Assembly: GCF_945859705.1 (NCBI RefSeq)
Contig: NC_079137.1
Coordinates: forward strand, 55,646,552-55,710,551
Length of the DNA stretch: 64,000 nucleotides
DNA from: Episyrphus balteatus
Lineage: Eukaryota; Arthropoda; Insecta; Diptera; Syrphidae
Direction of reading: 5' to 3'
Positions within the stretch are counted from its first letter, which is position 1. Every line of letters starts with the position of its first letter. This document shows positions 35,298-47,219 of this stretch, piece by piece. The position numbers were made by a program, and so were the translations under genes. Under the pieces are notes generated by a model. The model was not told where the DNA came from. It searched no databases and saw nothing but the letters and a program-made list of their open reading frames with translations.

Positions 35298-35600
35298 TAA
35301 AATAAAATAAAATAAAATAAAATAAAATAAAATAAAATAAAATAAAATAAAATAAAATAAAATAAAATAAAATAAAATAAAATAAAATAAAATAAAATAA
35401 AATAAAATAAAATAAAATAAAATAAAATAAAATAAAATAAAATAAAATAAAATAAAATAAAATAAAATAAAATAAAATAAAATAAAATAAAATAAAATAA
35501 AATAAAATAAAATAAAATAAAATAAAATAAAATAAAATAAAATAAAATAAAATAAAATAAAATAAAATAAAATAAAATAAAATAAAATAAAATAAAATAA
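35298..35600. repeat. Perfect pentanucleotide microsatellite (TAAAA)n
   Basis: About 60 uninterrupted units of a 5-bp repeat span 303 bp, followed to about 35650 by imperfect units with TATAACAA interruptions. Because five is not a multiple of three, all three minus-strand frames are open and read as FILFYFILFYF; these are artefacts. Confidence 0.97.
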
Positions 35601-36328
35601 TATATAACAAAATAAAATAAAATTAAATAAAATATAACAAAATAAAATAAAGCTACTTTCAACTACTTCAGCTCTATGGTTTAACACACAATCCTATAAA
35701 GCTGGCTATAATGAGCATATGCGTAGTTCGTTCAACACTTGTTAAGCAGATTCCATGCACTCCATGTGGATAAAAAAAAAACTATTAAAAAAAATATTTT
35801 TGTGTACCTAATTTAAATTGATTTTGTTTGGAATAAATGTGAATTGTGACAGAAAACTGTGTGTGTTCATTATGATAATAGGTTATTAGCACTATCGGTC
35901 GATTTTGACTCATGCGAGCTGATATACTTTTCATAGTTGGGCCTTAAATACTTATCACCCGATAAAGAATCCCAAAAGAATGCACAAAATATAAAAACAA
36001 TTTATTCTTATTTTTTTTTTTTTGCAAAAAAAAGAAATACTTTATGAAATAAAAAAAATTGGTTGTTTAAGACGGCCTTCATAATAATAAGCAAGAACTG
36101 CTAATCAACATATTTTTTCAAGATGATATCAAAATAGAAAAATATACAAATGTAGAAAAAATTGAAAAAAAGCACTTTAAAATGTCGTTATAGCAAAGTG
36201 TTTGTTCAAAAATTTAGCAACTTTTATTATTTTGATTTAATCAACTTTTCTATTCTTTGACTCTCAGAATTTTCAGTCTGTTAATTAGATTAAAAAAAAA
36301 AAAGTCATAATTTGAATCATTATTTTCT

Positions 36329-38489
36329 ATGAAAATGAATTTCAATCAATATGGATATTCAAAGGAGCGTCGACATTTTGGTCGCCAATGTACATTCTCT
36401 GATCGAAATGAGCTTCTTCTTAGCATTCCACAACGTTCTGATCTACGCAAAAACTATATTCTTCGAAACCCCATAGATCGTGGGACTCAATTGAGTACCC
36501 CCAAAGGCTTGAGCACAGCCTTGACCGAGAATGTAACTCTTGCCACCCATGGTATTGCACATTTAGAAGGTGGTTGGCCAAAAGATGTAAATATTCTCGA
36601 TGAAGAACAAACTCTTCGTCATCGGAAAAAAATTGAACGAGAAGATGCTTGGGGGACACAGGTTATAGATCTGAGCAAGGTACAGCATAATTTTTATAAA
36701 CATAAACTTTTGTACCTATAAATTTTTGATTTTAAAGCCAACTACCGAAAACATTTTGCAAAACTGTGCAGTTAACATTTACGAAGATTATTTTTATGAG
36801 ATAGAAAACATGGAAATAAGATCGTCTTTCACTTCGAGACCAATCAATGTCTACCACGATCTATTTACTCCTCCCAGACCAATAGCTCAACTTGACTGGT
36901 GTCCAGGAAATCTCAAACAAATTCTATCAGTTCATACAAACACTGACTATTATCCAATTAATGATGAACCAAACGACTTCTACATCTGGGACATTGAGAA
37001 CCCATTGAAAGTAGTTTCAACATTTACCGGTCCAACTTGGACAAGAAAAGCTTGTTTCTGTCCCAGAGATGAATGTCTTATAGCTGGTGGATTTACTAAT
37101 GGAAAAGTTGGTATATGGGATGTTCGAACAGGTGGTCAATGTATTGGATTATGTCCTTTAGAAGCAGCTCACCGAGAGGCAGTCTCAGCCATTTGTTGGG
37201 TTCATTCCAAATCAAACACAGAATTCTATACTGGATCATTGGATGGATCAATTCACTATTGGGATGGAAGAAATTTAAAAAATTGGTATATGCAATTCCT
37301 ACTCGATCCAGAGAGAACCGACAAACAACTTCGAACCCGATCACATGGCTGTACTGTACTAGAATTTGAATATACCATCCCGATAAGATACATAGTTGGT
37401 GATGATATGGGACATGTTTATGTGTGCAATCGAAAGGGTGTCACTCCAACTGAGACTCTCATTTTGAATTATAAACTTTTCTCTGGTCCAATTCGTACTA
37501 TCGAAAGGAATCCATTTTTTGTGAAAAATTTCCTAATAGTTGGAGACTGGTGTGCAAAGGTATGGTCTGAAGAAAATAAAGATTTTCCTACAACTTTGTT
37601 GGTGAAAAAAGATACTGAGCTATTATGTGGCAGTTGGAGTACTTCTCGATGTTCTGTATTTGCTACTGGTGATGTGGATGGGAATGTAGATTTTTGGGAT
37701 CTTTTACTAAATCAAAGAAAACCGGTTTTTAGTTTGAATTTCAAGCATCCAATTACATCAATACGATTTAGAAAAGATGGAGAGTTGGCAGCTGTTTCTT
37801 TGGCTAATGGAGACTTTTTTATGCTGGAATTGGATAAAAGTCTACAGTACAGTGGACCCAAGGAAAAAGCATTATTAGCATCGGTGAGACCATTTAACAA
37901 AGTTTACTATAAACAGATCGCCCTGAATTTTAACCCCCATACAAAAATCTCTCCAAAATCTAAACTAGTCTTAATTTTGGAGAGAATTTTGCATGGAAGT
38001 TAATTCCTGTTTCAGGAAAATTTTGTAGAATTTTGAATGGGAACTAAATATAAGAATAATTTAATAAAAAAATCTTATTAGCTTTTTGAACGAGAGTCTA
38101 ATCGGAGTAAGCTCCTTCAAGATAGAGTTGAAGAAATCAAGCTAAGGGCTCATACTACTGTCGAAGATAAGGAAGAAATAAAAGACAAAGAGGAAGATTT
38201 ACGAGGAATTCTAGAAGAAGGTGCAGAAGAAGCTATAAAAGAACCTGAATTGGAAGAACTTGAAGGTGAAGAAGAGATAGAAAAAGATATAGATCCAGAA
38301 TTTACCGAAATTCGAAATGCATTCTTTCAAACTATTAATCAAATTCAAGAGAAATGGAAAGAAAGGGAATTCATTACTGAGCCAAGTCCATTTGAGGGTG
38401 AAGCAAATTACTATGAACTTAAATCCTCATCGAACTCTGTCGTCGATGAAGGAAAGTCTGATATAAGTCGTGATAAATCAATTGATTAA
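36329..38489 (+). CDS. Axonemal dynein intermediate chain, DNAI2 family
   Basis: Exons 36329-36679, 36738-37883 and 38082-38489, all phase 0, encode 634 residues. The protein is a WD-repeat intermediate chain of outer-arm dynein, which powers cilia and flagella; in flies this would be sperm tails and chordotonal neurons. The N-terminus has the family blocks FGRQCTFSDR, RNPIDRGTQ and HLEGGWPKDVN. Exon 2 holds WD repeats (NDFYIWDIENP, GKVGIWDVRTGG, GSIHYWDGRN, GDWCAKVWSEEN, GNVDFWDLLL). Exon 3 begins LFERESNRSK, matching the human DNAI2 helix, and ends in an acidic tail. Translation past the exon 2 donor (GTGAGA at 37884) gives an unrelated tail and was rejected. AATAAA follows the stop by 17 bp, inside a convergent overlap with the MEIOB gene. 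Confidence 0.93.
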
Positions 38490-38514
38490 TTTATTAATTT
38501 ATTTCAATAAAATA

Positions 38515-41500
38515 TTAATAAACTGCAATTCTTTCTGAAAATTCTTTCAAACTTAACTTTTGCATATCAATCACTTGAACATACAAATTTTGACGAACTG
38601 GAGTAGGTTTTTTAACTAACAATTTCACTTCGAATCTCTCCAAGAGAAACTTCCATTTTAAAGTTTCTTTTTGTTTGTCATTGCTTCGTACGAACTCGTC
38701 TGTTGTTGTTTTAAAAATTTGATCTGCAATTGCTCCAGTGATGCGACTTTCAACCAAGGTTCCAGTATGGTCACTGAAATGAATATTTATATCGATGAAG
38801 CGGGTAAACTTATCACCGCTATAGTTGAAGGAAAAACTCATCTGGCATTGTTCGTTGTCGCAAATGTATTGGTCACGAAGCATTCGATGACCGCAGGATT
38901 GACTAAAACCAAAGTTTTCCTAATCTCTTTGAAAAAAATTTAAATTAAGTAACTTACCATTTTTTAGCAATAACTGACGTGTAACCGTCTAAATCAAGCT
39001 TTGTAACGGTCGCTAGAAGCACAGCTGTAAATTCATCTGATTCTTCCTTTGTTGAAGCCTCTGCATGATCATAAATTTGTCTGACAGTCATTGGAGTTTT
39101 TATAGAACTCGCTTAAGTGAAAGAGAAAAAGAATACAAAATTATTGTTGTTAGAAAGTGAGATCAATACTTTTAGTGGAGTGCCGTAAGATTTATACCTC
39201 GGAATTAAGGGAAAGTCAATGAATCTTTATATAAACTTTGGAAATGTGTTTTCAATAGTATATGAAAGGTTTTTGTCCGATCCTATTTTTTTTTTTTTTT
39301 ACACTTAAACTTGAATTCGAAGTCAGAAAAATCCAATCAGCACCCGATTTTGAAATATTAGCGTTAGAAAGTTAAAAAAAAAACATTTTGTTTACTATTT
39401 TTTAGGTTAATGTATGTGAAGAAATTTGTTTAAACACAAATCGTCTCGGTTTCTAAATTGTTTTTTGAAACCGATTTTTTAATAAGAAAAGCTCATAAAA
39501 AGCATTTTCCACTGCAGATTGTAAAAATATTGTAGCAAAATTTTAAACGATTTAGTAAAATTAGTAATTTACTTAGCTAAAAATCAGTCTACTTTGACTA
39601 AGTAAATTACTAAAAAGGATTTAGCAATTTTCTAAATCGTTAAAAATTTTGCGCTATTCAGAATTCATCAAACACTAGATACTTATTGCGCGTTTTAAAA
39701 GTTTTTGGTGTTTAGTTGTTTTTTAAAACAAGCTGTAGACCTAAGAGATACTTAAATAACAAAAAAAAAATTTAGAATATATAGCTAAGAGTACGAACTA
39801 AATACACTGTAAATTTCATATTTCTATCTTTCGTCAAACCGTAAGAAATCATAGCATAAAAATTAAAAATGTGTTATTTTTTTTTAACTCAAGAACTTGA
39901 GCCTAAAATTTTTGCATAAGGAGTTACATCCATCGCTTTGATTTAAAATTTATTTTATTAGAAAATATGTAGATATAATATTTGGTCAAAAACCACAAAA
40001 AATCAGCAAAATTACCAGATTTTCAAAACTTGTTTTTAATTCAGGGATAAATGTTTACTCAAAAACTATTATTTATTAGCTTTAAAATGTCGTTTTAAAC
40101 AAAAAGATATATTATGCCGACTTTTCACGAGTCGATTTTAGCCCCACGATATGTTGGTCGACTAGGATTTTTCTATGGGGATTGTAACTTTAGTCACGTG
40201 CGACTTACATTCACACGAGTCGAAAAGCTTCGCCGCTCGGCAAAAATCGACTCGTGAAAAGTCCCCATTAAATTGAAATTTTTTCAGAAGAAAAACTATA
40301 AATATAATAAAGATGAAATTTTTCAAAATTTCGAATTCATCATCACTTTAAAATTAAATCACCTAGAAAGCATCCTCACAAAGTTTGAACAAAGTCTAAA
40401 ATGAGACAGCAATTCCGATTGGAATAACTCATCAGGGGTATTAATTTTTCAGGAAATTGTAGTTAAAAATTGTTATAATCGAGAGCGATATAGGTACTAT
40501 ATATCAAGTAATGCATTCATACAAAAAAAAAGTTGAGATAACAATCAGACATCCCAACTAACAATTTTGCTTCTATAAAGCTTTATACATAGAAGCGAAA
40601 GAAGCATGTATAAAGTTTAACAGAAGCAAAATTTTTAGTCGGGATGACATTACGATGATAGAGAATACAAAAAAAAAGTGAGTCCCGGAGTTGAGGTCAC
40701 TTGAACTTATATTGAATTATATTCAATCACTCCACTTAAAATAAAAATAATTTTAATAATTTTGTATTATTTTTGTTATTTTTTCTTCGTCCGTCTGTCT
40801 GTATAGATAAGGAGCTACAGCCTAAACGGATGGACCGATCGACATCAAACTTTTGGTATGTAGCATTGCTAGGAGACTCTCCAAAGGAGTGTTTGAAATT
40901 AATATTTTGGACCAAAAATAACGGTACCTGTCATATAAAAATTTCGGAAAAGTTAAATTTATAAAAAACGGGCCCAACGATTTTGTTAAAAAAAAATTCA
41001 AATATAATTTTTTAGGCAAGGTCTATCTTTTCGTGGAAAATTTTATATCGATAATTATAATTAACGGTACCTGCCATAGAACCATATTTTTACAATCCAA
41101 TTTTCTCCGAAACAACTAATTCGATTTCAACATAACTTTGTGTAAAAAGTATTTATATACCTAATTTTAATATAAACCAAAAATAAAATTTTGAAAAAAT
41201 TAATTTTTGGATTTAAAAAGAAAAATTTGTTTTTTTTTTTTTGAAAAATCAAATTTTCGAAAACCGGGCATTGAATTTGTTTAAATTTTTTTTTTTAGAT
41301 GTTGATTAGTGATTTCTACAAAACGGCATTACAATTTTATTTTAAAACTTTTGTATGTGTTTTTTTTTTTTTTTTAATTTTTTTTATATACCTACCTATT
41401 AGGGTGCTTCTTCTATGGTCGAAAAAAGTTTTTCTCGATTTTTTAATGGGACACCCCTGCATTATGTTCTACCATAAAAGCATAGTATATGGTATTTTGT

Positions 41501-43038
41501 TCCGATTTTAATATTAAAATTTAGGGGTCGCTACCGTTCACTAAAGATTTAAGTAAAAAAAAAGATCAATTTCAACAAAATTTTTTTTGGTACAATACAA
41601 AGTACGCTTAAGACCCGATTTTTCAATCTTCTAATAAACAGTCAGTAAACTGTCTGTCGAATAAAGATTTTAGGTTCATAAACAATTAGATAAAATCATT
41701 GAATTTTTCAATTAAGAAAGATCACTCAGTTAGCTATTCTACAGAATAACACAAAAAAAATGTCAAATTCAAAAATATTCAAATTTAAACTTCATTTTTA
41801 TTCCACTGTATTTTATCAAAATTTCTTTCAAAACAGTTAAAGATTTAATATAAAGTACCTACTTAATTCTGATTAAAAATTTTAAAATTTTCTGAGTAAA
41901 AAAAACAAAAATTGGTGTATTTTTCAAAACTTTGAATTGTGGTAGAGACCCCTAGAACGTGTTTAAACTGGACCAAATTTTACAAAATTTTACTTAATTT
42001 ACTAAAAAAAAATCTAGCAACTTGGACCCTAAGAGCAAGTTCGTGCGACCCAGTCGTGTATTTAATTTTTTTCTTTTTAACTTTGTTATTTGAGCTTTTA
42101 GTAATGTAGTCCAACACTCGTTATACAGATTCATACTTTCCCTGGATTCCTAGATTTTACTTTAACTTACGATCAGGTAAAGTATCACGAAGACTTCTTC
42201 CAAAAATATCCAAATCAACAGATGGCGTATTGTTGGCATACTCTGCCAATACTTCCATTTCTTTTCCAACAGGATTTTCAAAAACCAAACTTCTTGAACT
42301 CAAACCCAAAGTAGTTGTCTTGTGAAATTCCTGATACCCAACTCGAGCATCAATCAAATGCAAAATCGTTTTCATTTGTTTCCAATTTTTCTGTGATCGT
42401 TCAATCCAACTGCTATTCCATATTGTCAAAACCATTCCGCTAGGGAGGCTCTTATCAATGACCACAAGTTCTAAACACTTTAGTGGATAACCAGACTTCG
42501 CCCTAACCTCTTTTACCGGTTTCATTAGAGCAATAATAACAAGTAAATCAACGTAATGACCTTTGAAATTAACATTTGTCGAACTTATATCAGATAAATT
42601 CAAAACACTACTCAATGGTCGAATGGATAATCTCGAAAGACTCAATAGTTCTTTGGTATCGCCAACATGTTCTTCTATGAAGCCAATGCCTTCATTTAAA
42701 ACCAATTGAAATGGCAAAGTAACGGTTGGCTGGAAATGTTGTTCTTGTTCGTTATTACGAATTGGAACAACTCTAGCACAAATTATATCAATAACATCAT
42801 TTATATTAAACTTACGATGATATTCTTCGATTTTCTCTTTAGATGCCCAACATTTACAATTTGTTATAGATTTTTTACCATCTCGAATGGTGAATAAAAT
42901 CACACCACGTTGTTCGGTGGATTCTTTTTGTTGAAATATATTTGGATCGGTTTTGGAGAGAATTAATGCAGTCACAACGAAATCGATGGGTTCGTCTAGA
43001 ATAAGATCACTTAGTTTTTTACGAGATACACTAGCCAT
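38515..43038 (-). CDS. hdm: MEIOB / hold'em meiotic OB-fold protein
   Basis: Exons on the minus strand, 42171-43038, 38958-39111 and 38515-38902, join in phase to 469 residues, close to vertebrate MEIOB (about 440-470). The family is RPA1-like, binds single-stranded DNA with SPATA22-type partners and is needed for meiotic recombination; hold'em is the Drosophila member. Exon 1 carries the first OB-fold (DFVVTALILSKTDPN, then RGVILFTIRDGKKSITNCKC). Exon 2 and 3 provide the C-terminal OB-fold with a zinc-ribbon-like CQSCGH...YICDNEQC joined across the last intron, as in the RPA1 DBD-C domain. Intron 1 (39112-42170) is 3 kb and filled with repeats, so simple ORF calling splits the gene into two. 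Its stop is 25 bp from the stop of the opposing dynein gene. Confidence 0.88.
39112..42170 (-). other. Intron 1 of hdm, repeat-filled
   Basis: Contains a partial inverted-repeat element near 39300-39480, a hairpin at about 39530-39655, a TIR element at about 40117-40265, a fragment of the GCTTCTATAAAGCTTTATA family (about 40545-40645) and a segment at 40680-40960 related to 10300-10400, which includes a CCGTCTGTCTGTATAGA stretch typical of insect transposons. The short ORFs at 40773-41511 lie in these repeats. Confidence 0.6.
40117..40265. mobile_element. TIR element with GCCGACTTTTCACGAGTCG ends
   Basis: GACTTTTCACGAGTCGATTT at the left is complementary to AAATCGACTCGTGAAAAGTC at the right. 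The interior has a second inverted GTCGACT motif. About 150 bp, no coding content; the target duplication is not clear. Confidence 0.6.
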
Positions 43039-43725
43039 TTTTTTGTTTTCTTTTTTATTTATTTAAACAGAATTGGTGTAAGGAAAATGCAACTTTTAAT
43101 GAACTTGGTTTTTTAAATGAAGAAAGGAAGTCGTCATAAATACAGCAAAAGGAGAAAAGCGGATTTCCGGTTACAATTTGATCAGTTGAAATGATCTAAT
43201 ACATTTTTTTCTTTAAAGTTGGACACAGAATGATTTCAGAACCAAGCGCGTTCCAATATGTGTATCTGTTAAAAAAAAAAACATTATACTAATAGTTGTT
43301 TTTAACGATGTCTATAAGAACTGGTTTTATTCTTCAAAAACAAATTTTTGAATATTTCCGATATCTGTTTTACTGCCCGAGATATTTAACATTTAAGTAG
43401 CGGTCTTTTGACTCAGAAACAGCTCTGGCCAACCAAATTAAACTTCTTTTGTCACAAGAACCAAAATATACTTTTTTAGAGGTTTTTGGGTTGCTGAACT
43501 TGAATCCACAATCAGAAAAATTCTACTAGCCTTCGTTCTTGAAATATTACCGTTATAAAACGTAAAAAAAGGTGTTTTTTATAACGATTATATTTCAAGA
43601 ACGGAGGCTAATAGAATTTTTCTGATTGTTTTTTCGAGTTCAGCAACCCAAAATCCTCTAAAAAAGTATATTTTTGTTCTTGTGGCAAAAATTCTGTGAC
43701 CAGTGACTTAAGCTTTAGACTAAGG

Positions 43726-43937
43726 GCCAGTTGTACAAATATTTAATCCGTGGATAAGCAACTTTTATTTTCTGAAATCGGTAGCAAGGATGAAATTTAG
43801 CACTGGTTCAAGGTTCATATGTGTCGAAATAGCCAAATTCATGCTTGAACCGAACTTGACCCGCAGCTAATCCGCCGAAATCAGTGGGTTAAATTCCTGA
43901 ACCAAAGCTGGATCCCCGTTTGTACAACTGGCACGAA
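43726..43937. mobile_element. GGGCCAGTTGTACAAA-family MITE
   Basis: Begins AAGGGCCAGTTGTACAAAT and ends TTTGTACAACTGGCAC. The interior carries TTCAAGGTTCAT and GAACCGAACTTGACCCGCAG blocks. Related copies: about 48466-48620, a back-to-back pair at 49107-49520, and a broken copy around 33960-34400. The target duplication is unclear. Confidence 0.65.
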
Positions 43938-44563
43938 GTTTAGTTTAGCTGAATTATTAACTGAAACTTAAGATATCTCGACTAGTAATAGAGATATCGG
44001 GAAAATTTAAACATTTTTTGAATAAAAATATCTGTTCTTATAATCACCGTTACAAATTTGTTTATATAATAAATTACCCCACATAAAAACAGAACCTCAA
44101 AACAGCCAAAATGGAGTTTTTTAGCATATTTTATAACGGTAATATTTCAAAAACGGAGGCCAATCAAATTTTTCTAACTTCAGATTCGCTTTTAAAGCCA
44201 TAACTACTTTGGCTCAAAAAGTACAAAAGTGAAAATTTTCAAACGCATTTTTGTATTGTTTTTCGGGCTGGGAAATAAAAACAAATGATGCAGAAAACTT
44301 ATTTTTTTGTCCAAAAAACATTTTGTTTACTCTTTTTTACAAAAAAAATTGCGCTTGCGAGAAAAAAAAATATTTTCACTTTTGTACTTTTTCAAAAAGT
44401 GGTGAATGTAGTTAAGCAACACATCAAAAACCTATAGAAAATTATATTTTGATGCTTGTGGCAAAAAAAAATTAATTTTGATGACCAATGGTGTGACCAC
44501 TGCAGTGTTATTACTTATTACCTTTCAAAAAAGCTATAGAAAATTTTATTGGGGTAATTTTAA

Positions 44564-44937
44564 GGCTTGACCACACCGGAAGGTATGCGTAACCAGTAAC
44601 GGTCCGACTAACAATTTTGCTTCTGTAACGCTTTATACATGCTTCTTTTGCTTCTATAAAGTTTTAGTTGGGGGGTAGCGGTACCGGTGCTTGTATGAAA
44701 AAAATTCCACAACTGAATATTAGCTGCGTTCCTTTGGAAATATTTATCTTCTGCTTAGTACTTAAAGCTGCTTTGAACTACTTTTTCAGTATAGCAAAAG
44801 TAGTTCAAAGTAATTTTAAGTACTAAGCAGTAGATAAATATTTCCAAAGGAACGCAGCTATTGATGTTACAGTTAAGAATTTTGTTCATACAATTACTCG
44901 TCCCGCTAACGCATACCCTTTCGGTGTGGTCAAACCT
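44564..44937. mobile_element. TTAA-type MITE with two further insertions
   Basis: The ends GGCTTGACCACACCGG and CCGGTGTGGTC-type (with mismatches) match the 171-bp elements at 60627 and 62783. TTAA precedes the left end; the right flank is TTAT, a decayed duplication. The extra length comes from a GCTTCTGTAACGC-type fragment (about 44605-44678) and a 136-bp palindrome (44723-44858). Confidence 0.65.
44723..44858. mobile_element. 136-bp palindromic MITE with TA duplication, nested
   Basis: GCTGCGTTCCTTTGGAAATA at the left has its perfect complement at the right, and the arms continue through CTGCTTAGTACTTAAA. TA borders both ends (44721-44722, 44859-44860). It lies inside the TTAA-type element at 44564-44937. 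Confidence 0.75.
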
Positions 44938-45310
44938 TTATGAGGGTTGGAATTTTGATAAGTTGTATTATTCACGTTAGTCTCAAAAACATAGCATATC
45001 ATTTTCTATAACGTTTTAAAGCCGGGATCACTCTTCTCAATTTTTCTTTTTTTTTTCCTCTTTTTTGCATTAAAATAAACACGTCTATATAAGCTGTCAA
45101 TAAAAGTGCTTCCAAAATATCTAAAATTTGTCTCATGTCATTTTGACAACCAGAATTTCTGCTATCTATCAAAAGTGCTAGTATTTTCTTCCGCACGAGT
45201 TTTCTTTTCTTGAAAATCAATAAGAATTCTTTTATTATTTTTAACTAAAAATAATTCTATAAAAGAACTTCTTTAGACTTCCCAGAAAACTAGATTAAAC
45301 AACTGCAAAA

Positions 45311-45528
45311 ATGTTCCGCATGCCACCACAAGTTGATCCAGCTGAAGAGCAAAAACGCGTTCGTGATAATGTTCGAACAAATTTTCTCTTATTTGGTGTC
45401 CTTTGCGCTGCTATTCGAGTAGGTTAGTATTCCAAAAAAAGAAACTGATTATCAATTTTATATTAAAAATAATTAAATATCTTTTTTTAACAGCTCCATT
45501 TTTGCTGGACAAAGTTCGTACCGCATAG
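45311..45528 (+). CDS. TOMM5-like mitochondrial import receptor subunit
   Basis: Two exons, 45311-45422 and 45494-45528, encode only 48 residues. It reads MFRMPPQVDPAEEQKRVRDN, then a hydrophobic tail anchor around residues 25-41 (FLLFGVLCAAI), and ends RVAPFLLDKVRTA. This matches the animal TOMM5 pattern (DPEE.KRK.R.DV near the start, RVTPF.LKKL near the end; human protein 51 residues). TOMM5 is a small subunit that stabilises the TOM complex of the outer mitochondrial membrane. The intron falls in phase 1 at the end of the membrane segment. The gene is too short for routine ORF calls. Flanking DNA is repeat-rich. Confidence 0.82.
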
Positions 45529-47219
45529 CATGATATCTTTACCATTCCTTTGATGAGTGGTTTTAAATTTTTAGTTTCTAGTGTTAAAAAATAAAAAATC
45601 TTTTTTTAAAAAGGAAATTTAATGAAAAGGAAGTTAGAAGAATGTTCACTTAAAAGTCGATTGAATGGCATTTAAAATTATCTTGTGTTCAGTTTGGTTT
45701 CGTCGTCGACTTAAGGTGAATATGGATTCTTTACATACTTTTGTTGCTGGTTGTTAAGAAGCTTTAATAAAATGTCTTAAAATCCAGTTTTATACCAAAA
45801 AGATCTTACTTATTATTCATTTGTTAGTTTTACCAATAAGCAGAACTATGTCAACGCTCCTGAAATCTGTTTTCCCTTTTGTAGAAAAAGTACTAACTCT
45901 GAATAATGCGTTCCTTTTGATTAGCTTGGAATTAAGTTGTTGCATTTCGTAACAAGCAGACGAATCCTAAACAAATTCTAAATTCCATATACACTATTGA
46001 GAAAAATCATGCAATTCGAATTTCAGATACATATGTGGAATGCTTTCCAAAAAATTTTTTTCTTTGGGTCTATTGTCCAAATAAAGGGGTCGAGTCAATA
46101 AAGTCTGACTCTTTGGCTTGTGGACATGGACACAAAAATAGCACCCATTTTTTTACCCGTTAAATTTTTGTTCTGTGTATTTCTTCTATTTAATTAACAA
46201 GTGTTAAAAAAAAAGTAACAGAAAAGTTCATTAAACTGCGAAAAAAAATGAGAATTATTTTGGATTTACACATTCAAGGGAAAAATTTTTTCCAAATAGC
46301 TTAAACTCTAAATTTTTTCAGTAAATGGTGTCATTTATTTAGTAAAAGTAAATAGAAATTTAAACTTTGAAAATGAATTGCGTAAACATTAGGGCGTTCC
46401 GTTATTTTTGAATCAAGTTCCTAAGTGGAAAAACTGTTTCTAAATAATAAAAAAAAATCCTCTAATTTTTTCAGATTTTTATTTTGATGCTATTTTGAAG
46501 GCATTTGTGTAGCAAAACAAACTTTTTTTTTCGATCAAACAAACTTTTTGAAAAGTTTGTTTGATCAAAAAAATAGTTTGTTTTGCTACACAATTGCCTT
46601 CAAACTAAAATATTCCTTACCCAGCCGTCTATTTAGTCGCCTGCCTGTGCGCAAACTAGGAGCCCAACCCGACTAAACTTTCGACCGGGGGCTCTAAAAA
46701 AAAATCTGAAAATGACCGAGTAAAAAATCGTTGAAAAAATGTAAAAAAAAACATTGAAAAATGTTTTATTGACGATAACTTGAAATTTTGAGGGTCTATT
46801 AAAAATTTCAAGTGCCGAAATATGATGTACTCAGTAATACCTACAACCTCTGCTAGATCATTCCAAAGTAATTAACATGATTTTTATTTGGTAACAGAGT
46901 GTTATTAATGACATTCATTCATAACATTCTTATGAATCCTCATAAGCTTATTCATATCCTGAATTAAAAATTATAATATTCAAGTTCATAGGTCCCAAAT
47001 AAATTCAATTTTTGTAAGAAAAATCAAAAGTGTACTATTTCTTTGTCCATGTAGAAGAATCTACAACTATGACTTACTAGAATATCTAGATTAACATAAG
47101 TATTCCATCAAATCTTAAAGAACTTGCCCAAATGAAACATAAATCTACTTTACTTAAAAACTAAATATATTATCGAGAAATATTACAAGAACTTAAGAAA
47201 AACAATAGAAAAAAAATAT
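45529..47219. other. Intergenic region between TOMM5-like gene and Taf11
   Basis: Contains the probable 3' UTR of the TOMM5-like gene and a long perfect hairpin at about 46494-46604 (GAAGGCATTTGTGTAGCAAA with its complement near the right end). No gene or further element was recognised. Confidence 0.55.
46494..46604. repeat. Long hairpin (GAAGGCATTTGTGTAGCAAA arms)
   Basis: Inverted arms of about 50 bp, almost perfect, separated by a few bases. Likely a palindromic MITE; a target duplication was not found. Confidence 0.6.

Larger units (their letters stand above)
33438..36328. other. Intergenic region with nested MITEs and a pentanucleotide tract
   Basis: Contains a fragment of the CTCAAATGAGATAATTT family (about 33690-33800), a GCCAGTTGTACAAA-family copy split by a TTA-flanked element (34027-34377), a palindromic element (34452-34612), a larger inverted-repeat pair (about 34649-35262) and a pure (TAAAA)n tract (35298-35600). 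The 600 bp before the dynein gene shows no clear motif. Confidence 0.6.
43039..45310. other. Intergenic region with MITE cluster
   Basis: Only the first 100-200 bp upstream of hdm and of the TOMM5-like gene look unique. Between them are an inverted-repeat element (about 43430-43710), a GGGCCAGTTGTACAAA element (about 43726-43937), a related repeat at 44060-44515, and a TTAA-type element with two further insertions (44564-44937). Confidence 0.6.

Noticed and set aside
35084..35687. Three long overlapping minus-strand ORFs reading FILFYF repeats
   Set aside because: They are the translation of a (TAAAA)n microsatellite, which has no stop codon in any minus-strand frame.
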